Part shown: positions 17,033-26,588 of the stretch, one piece after another | How positions within the stretch are numbered: position 1 is the first letter of the stretch | Layout: the number at the start of each line of letters is the position of its first letter | From: Oscillospiraceae bacterium | Lineage (GTDB): Bacteria > Bacillota > Clostridia > Oscillospirales > Oscillospiraceae | DNA length: 64,000 nucleotides | Reading direction: 5' to 3' | NCBI GenBank assembly: GCA_015068325.1 | Contig: SVKQ01000010.1 | Span: 38,420-102,419 of the forward strand | The notes under the pieces: model-generated | Told to the model about the DNA's origin: nothing | The model's input: only the letters and a program-made list of their open reading frames with translations | The model's database searches: none | Made by a program: the position numbers and the translations under genes

Positions 17033-18706
17033 TTAAGCGCGGTTATCCTCAATGAGGGTGGCACCCTTGAGGATGGAACCTACGCAACGCTGATAGATGG
17101 AGAGCCAGCCGGTCTTAGGCTGGAGCTTCAGTTCCGCTTCGGCCATCCGCTTCTGGAGCTCCTCATCAGAAAGTTCGATGTTCAGCTCGCGCTTTTCAAT
17201 GTCGTAGTTGATCCAGTCGCCGTCCCGCACCGCACACAGGGGACCACGAAGAGCGGCTTCCGGAGAGGCATAGCCAAAGCAGGCGCCGGAGGCGGCACCG
17301 GACAGACGGCCGTCGGTAACAGTCGCCACATCATCCTTCAAACGGCTGCCCTTCAGAGCTGTGGTGAAACCATAGGAGGTATGGGGACCGGCCTTGACGC
17401 CCTGATAGATGATGAATACCACATTGCCGGCCTGGATACGACCATCTTCTAAAGCGGCAATTGCGTCGTCAGGATCAGTGAAGACTTTGGCGGTACCACG
17501 GAACTTGTGCAGTTTGGCAGGCACGGCAGACTGCTTGATGAAAGCGCCCTGGGGAACCAGGTTGCCCTTACAGAGGATCAGGCCGCCGTCGCTGTCCAGC
17601 GGCTCGGCCATGGTATGGATCACGTTGAGATTGCGGTTAACAGCACCCTCAATGTTCTCGCCCATGGTCTTGCCGGTAACGGTTATGCCGGAGAGATCCA
17701 GTTTGTCCTTCATCTCGTTGAGCAGAGCACCCATGCCGCCGGCCAGCTCGAAGTCGGCCAGACAGTAGGGGCCGTTGGGACGGATGCCGATCAGCAGGGG
17801 CACCTCGCAGCTGGCATCGGAATAAACGGAACTGCAGTCCATATCCAGGCAGGCCTCGGTGGCCACGGCGGGAATGTGGATGATGGTGTTGGAGGAGCCG
17901 CCGATAGCCATGCAGACCCGGATGGCGTTGGTGATAGCGCTCTCAGTAATGATGTCCCTGGGGCGGATGTTCTTCTCCCACAGATCCATTACATGGCGGC
18001 CGGCCTCGCGACTGAGATTGATGAGCTTACCGGAAACGGCAGCGGTAGTGGAGTTGCCAGGCAGGGACATGCCCATGGTCTCCGTCAGCATGCTCATGGT
18101 GTTGGCGGTGCCCATCATACCGCAGGCACCCTTGCAGGGACCACAGACATGGATCAGTTCATTGAACTTCTCCATGGACATCTTGCCTTCCTTGACCTTG
18201 GAGATGCTGGCACCAATGTCAATAAAGTCCACATGCTCGCCGTCCAGATAAGGAGTCTCCATGTAGCCGCCGGTGACGATGACCGTGGGAATATTCACGC
18301 GGGCGGCAGCCATCAGCATGGCGGGCACCACTTTGTCACAGGTGCCGATCAGCACCATGGCGTCCAGGTTGTGGGCCTTGGCGTTCAGTTCAATCTCATT
18401 GACCAGCAGATCACGGCTGGGCAGCACGAAGTCGCCGCCGCCTACGCAGTCGCAGAGATTCACGCCGTAGAACAGGAAGGGCAGTCCTCCCTTTTCGATG
18501 ATGCCCTCCCGGACTGCCTGTGCCAGGGGCTGCTGGTGAATGTGACCGGGGTTGATCTCGTTCCAGGTGTTCATAATGCCGACACGGGGCTTTTCAATAT
18601 CGGCATCGTTGTAACCCATTCCGTAGAAAAACGCACGGGTACCCTGCCAGTCCAGTGTCATGCGGTCCTCCAGATCGCTGTTGATCATTCTCTTCTGTTC
18701 GCTCAT
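17033..18706 (-). CDS. IlvD/Edd-family dehydratase, copy 1 (dihydroxy-acid dehydratase-like)
   Basis: The 557-residue iron-sulfur dehydratase removes water from 2,3-dihydroxy acids to give 2-keto acids. Cluster cysteines appear in NLCDCVGGG, IGTCDK and GPCKGACGMMGTANTM; the C-terminal TDGRLSGAASG is the active-site signature. The GACGMMGTANTMSM stretch falls between true IlvD (GACGGMYTANTM) and sugar-acid dehydratases (GTASTM), so the substrate is open. Pipelines would probably call it ilvD. No other branched-chain biosynthesis gene is nearby; its neighbours are a peptide importer, peptidases and a second copy, which argues for a catabolic role. Start ATG 18706 has AGAGGAGACGG upstream. Confidence 0.85.
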   Translation of the reverse strand: MSEQKRMINSDLEDRMTLDWQGTRAFFYGMGYNDADIEKPRVGIMNTWNEINPGHIHQQPLAQAVREGIIEKGGLPFLFYGVNLCDCVGGGDFVLPSRDLLVNEIELNAKAHNLDAMVLIGTCDKVVPAMLMAAARVNIPTVIVTGGYMETPYLDGEHVDFIDIGASISKVKEGKMSMEKFNELIHVCGPCKGACGMMGTANTMSMLTETMGMSLPGNSTTAAVSGKLINLSREAGRHVMDLWEKNIRPRDIITESAITNAIRVCMAIGGSSNTIIHIPAVATEACLDMDCSSVYSDASCEVPLLIGIRPNGPYCLADFELAGGMGALLNEMKDKLDLSGITVTGKTMGENIEGAVNRNLNVIHTMAEPLDSDGGLILCKGNLVPQGAFIKQSAVPAKLHKFRGTAKVFTDPDDAIAALEDGRIQAGNVVFIIYQGVKAGPHTSYGFTTALKGSRLKDDVATVTDGRLSGAASGACFGYASPEAALRGPLCAVRDGDWINYDIEKRELNIELSDEELQKRMAEAELKLQPKTGWLSIYQRCVGSILKGATLIEDNRA

Positions 18707-18788
18707 TTCCGTCTCCTCTTTTCAAAAATTGTTAGTTATATCCTGCAGATTTATATATGTCAGCCCCAGACCACCGTGCTTTGACCGT

Positions 18789-20459
18789 TCAGGTGAGGAC
18801 TGCACCCTTCAGAACAGAGCCGACGCAGTGCTGGTAGACCTTCAGGTAACCCTTTTTGGGAGCTAGTTTCAGTTCGGCCTGCGCCATGCGCCGTTCCAGT
18901 TCCTCCTGGGGGAGTTCTATCTCCAGGCGGCGGTTGGGCAGATCATAAGTGATGATGTCTCCGTCCCGTACCGCGCACAGGGGCCCCCGAAGGGCCGCCT
19001 CAGGAGAAGCATAACTGAAGCAGGCGCCGGAAGCCGCCCCGGACAGGCGCCCGTCGGTGATGACGCAGACAGATTCCTTCAACGGGCTCCCCTTCAGTTC
19101 CGTGGTAAAGTTATAAGCGGTTTCCGGCCCGGCCTTGACGCCCTGGTAAATAATCAGAATCGCCTCACCGGCATGGATGTCTCCATTGCGCAAAGCCGCC
19201 GTGGCATCATAGACGTTAGTAAATACGCGAGCTCTGCCCGAAAAGGTGTTCCGGAGTGCCTCCGGTACCGCAGAGAGCTTGATGAAGGCTCCTTCTGGCA
19301 CAAGATTTCCCCGGCACAAGGCCATTCCGCCGTCAAAGCTCAAAGGATGCTCCAGGGGCCGGATCACTGTGTTATCCAAAATGATATGTCCCTGAATATT
19401 CTCCGCCAGCGTGCGCCCGTTGACACTGATACAGCTGAGGTCCAGATGTTCACGGATCTCATTCAGTACACTGCCTAGGCCACCGGCACGGCGAAAATCC
19501 TCCATACAGTGGGGACCGTTGGGGCGGATTCCAACCAGAAGAGGGATCTTCTGACTGGCGTCAGCGTAAATATCGCTGCAGTTCATATCCAGTTCGCTCT
19601 CTGTGGCGATGGCAGGAACATGGATAATGGTATTTGTGGAACCACCTATCGCCATACACATATGTATGGCATTCGCAATTGCAGCGGGAGTGATAATTTG
19701 TCTGGCCGTGATCTGCTGTTCCCACAGGCACATAATCTGCTTGCCCGCCTGATACGCCAGATTCCGCAGTTCCTCCGACACTGCCGGTAGGCAGGAATTA
19801 CCCGGCAGACTCATACCAATCGTCTCGCAGATCATACTCATAGTGTTCGCCGTGCCCATCATGCCGCAGGCACCGGGACCCGGAGCAATGCTGTGTAATA
19901 ACTCCTGATAGTCCTCCTGGCTTATTTCTCCCCGAAGGGCCTTCGTGATACTCGGACCCACATCAATGTAGTCTACATACTGATCATGGAGTCTTGCGGT
20001 TTCCATATAGCCGCCGGTAACTACGATCATTGGCAGATCCAGTCGTCCAGCCGCCATCAGCAGTGCTGGCAAAACCTTGTCGCACGTACCGATAAGTACC
20101 AGAGCGTCCATCATGTTCGCTTCCGCCATCACCTCAATCTCATTGACCAATAGATCACGGGATGGAAGGATATAAGCGGGCTTTACAATACCGTCGCATA
20201 CACTGACGCCGTTAAAATGAAAGGGTAGCCCACCGGTCTCCCGAATGCCTCGCTCCACGGCTGCCTCTAACTCTCGGAGGTGGATGTGGCCGGGATTGCA
20301 CTCACTCCAGGTGTTGATAATGCCAATGTGCGGAGTATCCAGTTCCCGGTCAGTATAGCCGCAGCCATACAGCAACCCCCGGGCACCGGCATAGTCCACA
20401 TCCATGTGATCCGGAAGGTCGCTCCTCAGCCGGGGCAGATTTTTTATTTCATCTAACAA
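18789..20459 (-). CDS. IlvD/Edd-family dehydratase, copy 2
   Basis: This 556-residue paralogue of the preceding dehydratase shares the cluster motifs (GVSVCDGIV, IGTCDK, APGPGACGMMGTANTM) and TDGRLSGAASG, but differs through much of the rest, so the duplication is old or the two were acquired separately. It starts at a TTG (20459) behind GGAGGGATAGAT. Two such enzymes in tandem may act on different epimers or chain lengths or form a hetero-oligomer; this cannot be decided from sequence. It lies between the ABC transporter genes and copy 1 on the same strand. Confidence 0.83.
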   Translation of the reverse strand: MLDEIKNLPRLRSDLPDHMDVDYAGARGLLYGCGYTDRELDTPHIGIINTWSECNPGHIHLRELEAAVERGIRETGGLPFHFNGVSVCDGIVKPAYILPSRDLLVNEIEVMAEANMMDALVLIGTCDKVLPALLMAAGRLDLPMIVVTGGYMETARLHDQYVDYIDVGPSITKALRGEISQEDYQELLHSIAPGPGACGMMGTANTMSMICETIGMSLPGNSCLPAVSEELRNLAYQAGKQIMCLWEQQITARQIITPAAIANAIHMCMAIGGSTNTIIHVPAIATESELDMNCSDIYADASQKIPLLVGIRPNGPHCMEDFRRAGGLGSVLNEIREHLDLSCISVNGRTLAENIQGHIILDNTVIRPLEHPLSFDGGMALCRGNLVPEGAFIKLSAVPEALRNTFSGRARVFTNVYDATAALRNGDIHAGEAILIIYQGVKAGPETAYNFTTELKGSPLKESVCVITDGRLSGAASGACFSYASPEAALRGPLCAVRDGDIITYDLPNRRLEIELPQEELERRMAQAELKLAPKKGYLKVYQHCVGSVLKGAVLT

Positions 20460-20519
20460 TCTATCCCTCCTTCAGCGTATCAATGTCCACACAGATACCT
20501 CTGTTTAGTATAGGAGCCG

Positions 20520-21557
20520 CTACCGTAGGATACCCATGCCATTTTCCAGAGGATAGTGACAGGCAACCAGATGATCACTGCCATCGCGGGAGATCAGTTC
20601 AGGAGCCTCCTGGTGGCAGCGCTCCCGGGCATAGGGGCAGCGAGTGCAGAACCGGCATCCCGCTGGAGGGTTCACCGGACTGGGAACGTCACCGCTCAAA
20701 ATCGCCGCGTTCTCCTTATCCCGCAGAGTGGGATCCGGAATGGGAACCGCTTGCAGCAGGCCCTCGGTATAGGGGTGCATGGGATGGGCGAACAGCTCCT
20801 TTTTGGGAGCCAATTCCATGATCCTGCCCAGGTACATCACTGCCACGTTGGTACTAATGTGCTTTACCGTGGGCATGCCGTGGGCAATGAAGATATAGGT
20901 GAGGTTAAACTTTTTCTGTAATTCAGCCAGCAGATTCAGAATCTGGGCCTGGATGGATACGTCCAGAGCAGAGACCGGTTCATCGCAGATAATGAGTTTC
21001 GGCTTCAGAGCCAGAGCGCGAGCAATGCCCATGCGCTGGCGCTGGCCGCCGGAGAACTCATGGGGATACCGGAAGGCAGAGGAGCGAGGCAAGCCAACCT
21101 CGTCCATGAGTGTGAAAACCTCCTCCCGCAGCTGCGGACCGGAACAGATGTGGTGGGTGCGGAAGGGCTCGGCAATGATATCAAAAACCTTCATCCGGGG
21201 ATTCAGGGAGGAGAAGGGATCCTGAAAGATCATCTGGATGTTGGCCCGCTCTTCCCGCAGCTCTGTCCCCTTGAGGTTGGTGAAATCTTTGCCGTTAAAC
21301 AGCACCTGACCGCTGGTTGCATCCAAAAGGCGGATAATGGTATTGCCCAGCGTGGACTTGCCGCAGCCGGACTCGCCCACCACGCCCAGGGTTTCACCGG
21401 CCTTGATGCGGAAGCTCACGTCATCCACGGCCCGGAGATAAACCGGCTTGCGATGAATCAGACTCTTGTTCACATTGAAAAATTTGCAGAGGTGATTGAC
21501 CTCCAGCAGATACTCCGGCTCGGCGGCCTGTCCGATGGTGTTCACGTTCTCAGTCAT
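20520..21557 (-). CDS. Dpp/Opp-type ABC transporter ATPase, second subunit (DppF-like)
   Basis: 345-residue nucleotide-binding subunit of a peptide/nickel-type importer. Walker A is [12 protein letters not shown], the ABC signature is [16 protein letters not shown] and Walker B is [12 protein letters not shown]. The C-terminal oligopeptide domain ends with a cysteine cluster ([14 protein letters not shown]) as in DppF/OppF, where in some family members it binds an iron-sulfur cluster. It overlaps the upstream ATPase by eight bases and supplies the heterodimeric motor with it. Confidence 0.92.
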   Translation of the reverse strand: MTENVNTIGQAAEPEYLLEVNHLCKFFNVNKSLIHRKPVYLRAVDDVSFRIKAGETLGVVGESGCGKSTLGNTIIRLLDATSGQVLFNGKDFTNLKGTELREERANIQMIFQDPFSSLNPRMKVFDIIAEPFRTHHICSGPQLREEVFTLMDEVGLPRSSAFRYPHEFSGGQRQRMGIARALALKPKLIICDEPVSALDVSIQAQILNLLAELQKKFNLTYIFIAHGMPTVKHISTNVAVMYLGRIMELAPKKELFAHPMHPYTEGLLQAVPIPDPTLRDKENAAILSGDVPSPVNPPAGCRFCTRCPYARERCHQEAPELISRDGSDHLVACHYPLENGMGILR

Positions 21558-22554
21558 TGGCAGTCCCCTCCTTTACAGGTGATCCGGCGTATTTACCGCA
21601 CCGGACAAAGTGGCCCGGCTCCACCTCGTAGAGGCAGGGATGGTTGCCGGTGCAGTTGGGCCCTTTGTGGCAGCAGCGGGGATTGAATTTGCAGCCCTCC
21701 GGCATGTCCGCAAGGCCGGGGACAATGCCCTCAATGGGATTCAGGCTGTCCTCCAATTCATGAACTTTGATGGTGCTTTTCATCAGGCCCTGTGTATACG
21801 GGTGGAGGGGATTTTTAAACAGGGTGAACACATCAGCCATCTCCACGATCTGACCGGCATACATGACGATGACCCGATCCGCAATCTCTGCAATGACGCC
21901 CAGATCATGAGTGATGAAGATGATAGAGGTGTCGATTTCGGACATCAGCCGCTTCATCAGCCGCAGAATCTGCGCCTGGATGGTAACATCCAGAGCAGTG
22001 GTAGGTTCATCTGCCACCAGCAGCTTGGGATTGCAGGACAGAGCCATGGCAATCATGACCCGCTGGCGCATGCCGCCGCTGAGGGTGTTGGGGTAGTTCT
22101 TGTAGACCTCTTCCGGACGGGGAATGCCCACCAGGCGGAGCATTTCGATACAGCGCTCCTTGATCTTGGCAGGCTTTTCCCTGCTGTGGATCCGGACCAT
22201 TTCATAGAGCTGGTTGCCGATGGTGAACAGGGGGTTCAGGGAGGTCAGGGGCTCCTGGAAGATCATGGACATCTCACAGCCCCGGAGCTTACGAATTTGC
22301 TCTTTGCTCATTTTGGAGAGGTCACGGCCTTCAAAGTCAATGCGCTCGGCCTCCACAATGGCAGAGCGGTCCACCAGGCCCATAATGGAGAGCATAGTGA
22401 CACTCTTGCCACAGCCGGACTCACCGACAATGCCCAGCAGTTCGCCTTTCTTCACACAGAAGGACAGATCGTCCACAGCTTTCACTCGGCCGTCGTGGGT
22501 GCGGAAGTATGTGTTAAGATGCTGAACATCCAATAAAATATCATCTTGCTTCAT
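21550..22554 (-). CDS. Dpp/Opp-type ABC transporter ATPase, first subunit (DppD-like)
   Basis: 334-residue ATPase with Walker [14 protein letters not shown], signature [15 protein letters not shown] and Walker [13 protein letters not shown]. The C-terminal cysteine set ([14 protein letters not shown]) is typical of DppD/OppD. It lies directly after the two permease genes in the conserved B-C-D-F order and overlaps the DppF-like gene. It energises uptake of a peptide-like ligand bound by the lipoprotein encoded upstream. Confidence 0.92.
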   Translation of the reverse strand: MKQDDILLDVQHLNTYFRTHDGRVKAVDDLSFCVKKGELLGIVGESGCGKSVTMLSIMGLVDRSAIVEAERIDFEGRDLSKMSKEQIRKLRGCEMSMIFQEPLTSLNPLFTIGNQLYEMVRIHSREKPAKIKERCIEMLRLVGIPRPEEVYKNYPNTLSGGMRQRVMIAMALSCNPKLLVADEPTTALDVTIQAQILRLMKRLMSEIDTSIIFITHDLGVIAEIADRVIVMYAGQIVEMADVFTLFKNPLHPYTQGLMKSTIKVHELEDSLNPIEGIVPGLADMPEGCKFNPRCCHKGPNCTGNHPCLYEVEPGHFVRCGKYAGSPVKEGTAND

Positions 22555-22571
22555 ATAACACCTGCTTTCCG

Positions 22572-23468
22572 TTACTGCAAGCCCTGGTTGTGCGGATCCA
22601 GAACATCACGGATCCAGTTACCCAGGAACATAATGCCCAGAACAGCCAGGGTGATGGCAATGCCCGGGAAAGTGGCGATCCACCAATGAGTGGCCAGATA
22701 GTTCCGGCCATCCGAAAGCATACCGCCCCAGGAGACCTGAGGTGCCTGAATGCCCAAGCCCAGGAAGCTCAGGGAGGTCTCGGCAATGATGCTGCTGGCT
22801 ACGGCCAGTGTGGACACCACGATGAAAGAGGACATGACATTGGGGATGATATGCCGCCGGATAATGGTGCTGTTGGGGGTGCCGATGGTCACAGCCGCTT
22901 TCACAAACTCTCGGTTTTTCAGGCTCAGTACCTCGCTTCGAATCAGGCGGGCGTACTGGATCCATCCGGTGAAGCCAATAACGAACACCAGAGTGGGAAT
23001 GCCGCCGGAGACGGCGCTGATGAGCACCATGGCCAGCAGAGTCCGGGGGATAGCATGAAAAGCATCGGTAATCCGCATGATAATGCTGTCGCAGATGCCG
23101 CCGTAATAACCGGCTACCAAGCCAAAAAGGGTGCCGATGATGCCGGCCACAATGACGGAACATACACCGATTAGCATGGATACCCGGGTGCCGTACATGA
23201 TCCGGCAGAGAATGCAACGGCCCAGGTTGTCAGTGCCAAGGGGGAACTCCATGGAGCCACCCTCCATCCAGAAAGGTGATGTTGTCATATTGCCGGGGTT
23301 CAGGGCTGCCGGGTCATGGCCGGCCAGCTGCGGGGCAAACACAGCAATGATGAGAAATGCCATTACGATGATAAAGCCCAGCAGGCCGGTTTTGCTCTTC
23401 AGGAGCAAGCGGCCCCAGCGGGAGAAGAACGCTTTGACACGTGCGCTGAATGATTCGTTTTCGTACAT
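22572..23468 (-). CDS. Dpp/Opp-type ABC transporter permease (DppC-like)
   Basis: 298-residue inner-membrane permease with an N-terminal cytoplasmic helix, a first TM segment (GLLGFIIVMAFLIIAVFAP) and a periplasm-facing loop containing the family's GTDNLGRCILCRIMYGTRVS. The EAA loop for ATPase docking lies in EFVKAAVTIGTPNSTIIRRHIIPN. It pairs with the DppB-like permease. It is 17 bases from its neighbours on both sides, consistent with one operon. Confidence 0.92.
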   Translation of the reverse strand: MYENESFSARVKAFFSRWGRLLLKSKTGLLGFIIVMAFLIIAVFAPQLAGHDPAALNPGNMTTSPFWMEGGSMEFPLGTDNLGRCILCRIMYGTRVSMLIGVCSVIVAGIIGTLFGLVAGYYGGICDSIIMRITDAFHAIPRTLLAMVLISAVSGGIPTLVFVIGFTGWIQYARLIRSEVLSLKNREFVKAAVTIGTPNSTIIRRHIIPNVMSSFIVVSTLAVASSIIAETSLSFLGLGIQAPQVSWGGMLSDGRNYLATHWWIATFPGIAITLAVLGIMFLGNWIRDVLDPHNQGLQ

Positions 23469-23485
23469 GATAAAGGCTCCTCTCC

Positions 23486-24400
23486 TTAATATTTGATGCG
23501 GGGATCAATGAGACAGTAAACAATATCCGCAATGAGATTTGCCACCAGAGTAATGAGGGCGATTAGAAAAATACACACCTGAACCACACACATATCACGG
23601 TTGGTGATGGACTGCACCAGCAACTGGCCCAGCCCTGGCCAGGCAAAGACCGTTTCGGTAATCAGCGCACCGCCGATCAAGCCGGGAATCTGCAAAGCCA
23701 CAATAGTGACAACCGGTACCAGGGCGTTTTTGAAAGCGTGCTTGCAGATTACCATGCCCTCCCGCAGACCTTTGCTGCGGGCAGTGCGGATATAATCCTG
23801 GTGCATGATTTCCAGCATGTTGGAACGAATCAGTGGGATGATGGTGGAAGCCGTGCCGAAGGACAGTGTCAGCGCTGGAAGTATGAGATTCATAATTGTC
23901 CCCCGGCCTGAAACAGGAAAGATGGGATGTTGTACCGCCAGCAGCAAAATCAGCATGATAGCCACCCAGAAACCGGGCATGGCCCGTCCCAGAGCCGAGA
24001 TTCCGCTGATAATCAAGTCAAAGGGGCTGTTTCGAAATTGGGCGCTAAGTATGCCCAGTGGAATGGCAATAAGAATAGAGAACAGCAGGGATACACCGGC
24101 CAGCTGGACAGAGGCGGGAATTCGCTGGATGGCCAGCTCAGCGGCAGGCAAGCGATAGCGATAGGAGGTGCCGAAATCGCCTTTCAGGGCGTTGGTAATA
24201 AAAATGCGGTACTGGGTGGTCAGCGGTTCGTTGAGACCTAGGGCCTCCCGCAGCAAATCTCGCTCCTCATCAGAGGCCGTTGGAGGCAGCATGGTGCTGG
24301 TGGGATCACCGGTGACATTCACCAGCAGGAAAACAATCATGCTGATGATAATCAGCACCGGAATGATCTGGAGAATCCGGCGGACAAGATATTTAACCAT
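23486..24400 (-). CDS. Dpp/Opp-type ABC transporter permease (DppB-like)
   Basis: 304-residue permease beginning MVKYLVRRILQIIPVLIIISMIVFLL, the standard DppB/OppB first helix, with DYIRTARSKGLREGMVICKHAFKNALVPVV as the cytoplasmic EAA docking loop and VFAWPGLGQLLVQSITNRD near the C-terminus. It forms the pore with the DppC-like protein. The S9 peptidase gene sits between it and the binding-protein gene, an unusual insertion in the otherwise standard A-B-C-D-F order that suggests the peptidase is dedicated to the imported ligand. Confidence 0.92.
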   Translation of the reverse strand: MVKYLVRRILQIIPVLIIISMIVFLLVNVTGDPTSTMLPPTASDEERDLLREALGLNEPLTTQYRIFITNALKGDFGTSYRYRLPAAELAIQRIPASVQLAGVSLLFSILIAIPLGILSAQFRNSPFDLIISGISALGRAMPGFWVAIMLILLLAVQHPIFPVSGRGTIMNLILPALTLSFGTASTIIPLIRSNMLEIMHQDYIRTARSKGLREGMVICKHAFKNALVPVVTIVALQIPGLIGGALITETVFAWPGLGQLLVQSITNRDMCVVQVCIFLIALITLVANLIADIVYCLIDPRIKY

Positions 24401-24462
24401 TTAATCACCTCAAAATGCGTATAGACGGGCAGAGCAGCAAAATAGGGGGCGCCGCCGTTGCG

Positions 24463-26472
24463 TTACTGGTTGCAGTCAGGGGTCAGATATTTGTCAAGCC
24501 AAGCTGTGATTTCCTTCATGCGGCGGATGCGGTGTGTGGGGCGGCCGCTGCGGCTGAGCTCATGGCTTTCACCCTTGAAAATCACAATGCGGGTATCGAT
24601 ACCAAAATATTTCAGTGCTGTATACATTTCAATGCCATCCGACAGCGGACAGCGATAGTCTTCGTTGGAATGAATAAACAGGGTAGGAGTGTGACATTTA
24701 TCGGCATACTTCAGCGGAGAACCGTTCCAGAAGGCGTCGTGGTGTTCCCAAATATTGGCGCCCATCGCCTGGTTCATGGGGAAGCGGTAGCCTGTATCAG
24801 AGGTGGCAAAATGGGCCACTTGATCGGAGATACCACGCTGGGAGGCTCCGCAGCGGAAACGGTCAGTGTGACAGATGATCCAGTTGGTCATAAAACCGCC
24901 ATAAGAGCCACCAGCCACGCCCATTCGCTCTGTGTCGATCTGAGGATAGCGGGCAATGCACTCGTCGGTAAACTTCATAAGATCCTCGTAGTCAATCGTG
25001 CCGTATTTGTTGATAACATCGGCAAATTCATTGTCCCGGCCCTCGCTGCCCCGGGGATCGCAGTAGATGACGAAATAGCCATGGTTGGCACGATACTGGA
25101 GTTCATGGTAGAAAATAGGGCCGTAGGCACACTTGGGGCCTCCGTGGATGTCCAGCACCGCAGGGTACTTCCTGGAGGGGTCAAAGTCAATGGGCTTCAT
25201 AACCCATCCATCTAAGGTATAACCATCGTTTTCAAAAGTAACATGCTCCGGTGTGCTGACAGTGCGCTCCTGGGTCACCCAGTCATTGAAATGGGTGACC
25301 TGCCGCAGCACACCGTTTTTCAAGGAATAAAGTTCCTGGAGCTGCGTGTCCCGCATGGCCACGCACAGAATCTCATCCCGGGTGACTGCCAGACAGTCCA
25401 CCACGCCGTCCTCATCCGTGAGATCCTCAAATGTGCCGTCGGCGTTCAGACGGCGGATCACCGCACTGCCACCCCTACCGGAAAGGTAGTACACATCGCC
25501 GTCTAGGTGGCGGAACTCCGCGGAGCCGGAGCCATAGCGGCAGTCTGTGATGACATAGCTACAGGCACTCTCTTCGTTCTTCGCGCGCAGCTTCAGTTCT
25601 CCGTCATGGGTCAGCGTATAGAAATAGGGATTTTCGTTGGGGCCCCACCGCTTCATATCGGAGGCCGCGATGCCAATTTCATCTCCCAGATAATCCATGT
25701 AGCGGAACCGGTAGGTATCGTCCCGCAGCAGCTGTCTGACTGTGCCGCTCTTGACGTCGCAGCAGTAAACGCCGCAGGAGTACATCAAAGGCTTCTCCTT
25801 TTCAAAGGGCATGGCGGCATAGATGATCTCATCGCCCCGGACGCTGAAGAAGTCCACATTGGCCCATTTCTGACTGATGGGAAGCAGAGAGCTGTCTCTC
25901 CTGTCAAAAAGGAAAAGCCGACTGCGCAGGCCGTTCTGTACGCCCATTCCCTGCCGCAGGAAGGGAAGTTCATCACCGACAATGTAGTCGTTCTCCTCCC
26001 GGAGCATGGCCAGGACCTTTTCTTTTTCCTCACCCTGATAGTCATGGGGATTGGGCATATCGTTGTTGAACTCGCAGACCATGGCCAAACGGCCGTCGGC
26101 CATAGGCTTCATCTTTTTAACCTTGGCGGGGACACGGGCGTATTCCTGTGCCTCGCCGCCCCGGATGTCAATGGTGTAGAGAATGGTCCAGGGCTCGCCA
26201 GCCTCAGTCCGGCGCTTCAATGTTTCATCCCGCATACCTGGGAAGATGATGGTGTCGTTGTCCAGCCAGGCGAAAGATTTCTCCTGACCGCCGGTGGTAA
26301 GCTGGCGGGTGGTACCGGTATCGGCGTCATAAAGATAGAGCCAGCTAAGATAGCCATTCCGCTCCAGATCCGCTTTCGATACAACGAAGGTCGCATGCTT
26401 TCCATCCGGGGCATATTCCACGCCGGAAAGGAACCGATATTTCAAAAAGTCGTCTATTTTTAAGCGTTCCAC
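24463..26472 (-). CDS. S9-family prolyl oligopeptidase-type peptidase
   Basis: 669-residue serine peptidase with an N-terminal beta-propeller (residues about 1-400, rich in repeats such as LTTGGQEKSFAWLDN) that gates access, and a C-terminal alpha/beta-hydrolase. The nucleophile elbow is GGSYGGFMTNW, the acid is in HSNEDYRCPL and the histidine in FKGESHELSRSGRP, so the triad is complete. The family (acylaminoacyl-peptidase, S9C-like) removes acyl-amino acids or dipeptides from short peptides. No signal peptide is seen, so it is cytosolic and would process peptides after import. It is embedded between the transporter's binding protein and permeases. Confidence 0.92.
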   Translation of the reverse strand: MERLKIDDFLKYRFLSGVEYAPDGKHATFVVSKADLERNGYLSWLYLYDADTGTTRQLTTGGQEKSFAWLDNDTIIFPGMRDETLKRRTEAGEPWTILYTIDIRGGEAQEYARVPAKVKKMKPMADGRLAMVCEFNNDMPNPHDYQGEEKEKVLAMLREENDYIVGDELPFLRQGMGVQNGLRSRLFLFDRRDSSLLPISQKWANVDFFSVRGDEIIYAAMPFEKEKPLMYSCGVYCCDVKSGTVRQLLRDDTYRFRYMDYLGDEIGIAASDMKRWGPNENPYFYTLTHDGELKLRAKNEESACSYVITDCRYGSGSAEFRHLDGDVYYLSGRGGSAVIRRLNADGTFEDLTDEDGVVDCLAVTRDEILCVAMRDTQLQELYSLKNGVLRQVTHFNDWVTQERTVSTPEHVTFENDGYTLDGWVMKPIDFDPSRKYPAVLDIHGGPKCAYGPIFYHELQYRANHGYFVIYCDPRGSEGRDNEFADVINKYGTIDYEDLMKFTDECIARYPQIDTERMGVAGGSYGGFMTNWIICHTDRFRCGASQRGISDQVAHFATSDTGYRFPMNQAMGANIWEHHDAFWNGSPLKYADKCHTPTLFIHSNEDYRCPLSDGIEMYTALKYFGIDTRIVIFKGESHELSRSGRPTHRIRRMKEITAWLDKYLTPDCNQ

Positions 26473-26588
26473 AAGTTTCCTCCACTATATTTTCAGATCC
26501 GGGGCCGAATGCAACTCAGCAGGAGGAGGATGTGAGCTCCTCCTCCTGCTGATGTCCTTACAGGATATTGCGGCACTGAAGCCTACAA

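Noticed and set aside
17033-18706. Firm call as biosynthetic ilvD
   Set aside because: No branched-chain genes nearby and an intermediate motif; only family-level assignment is supported.
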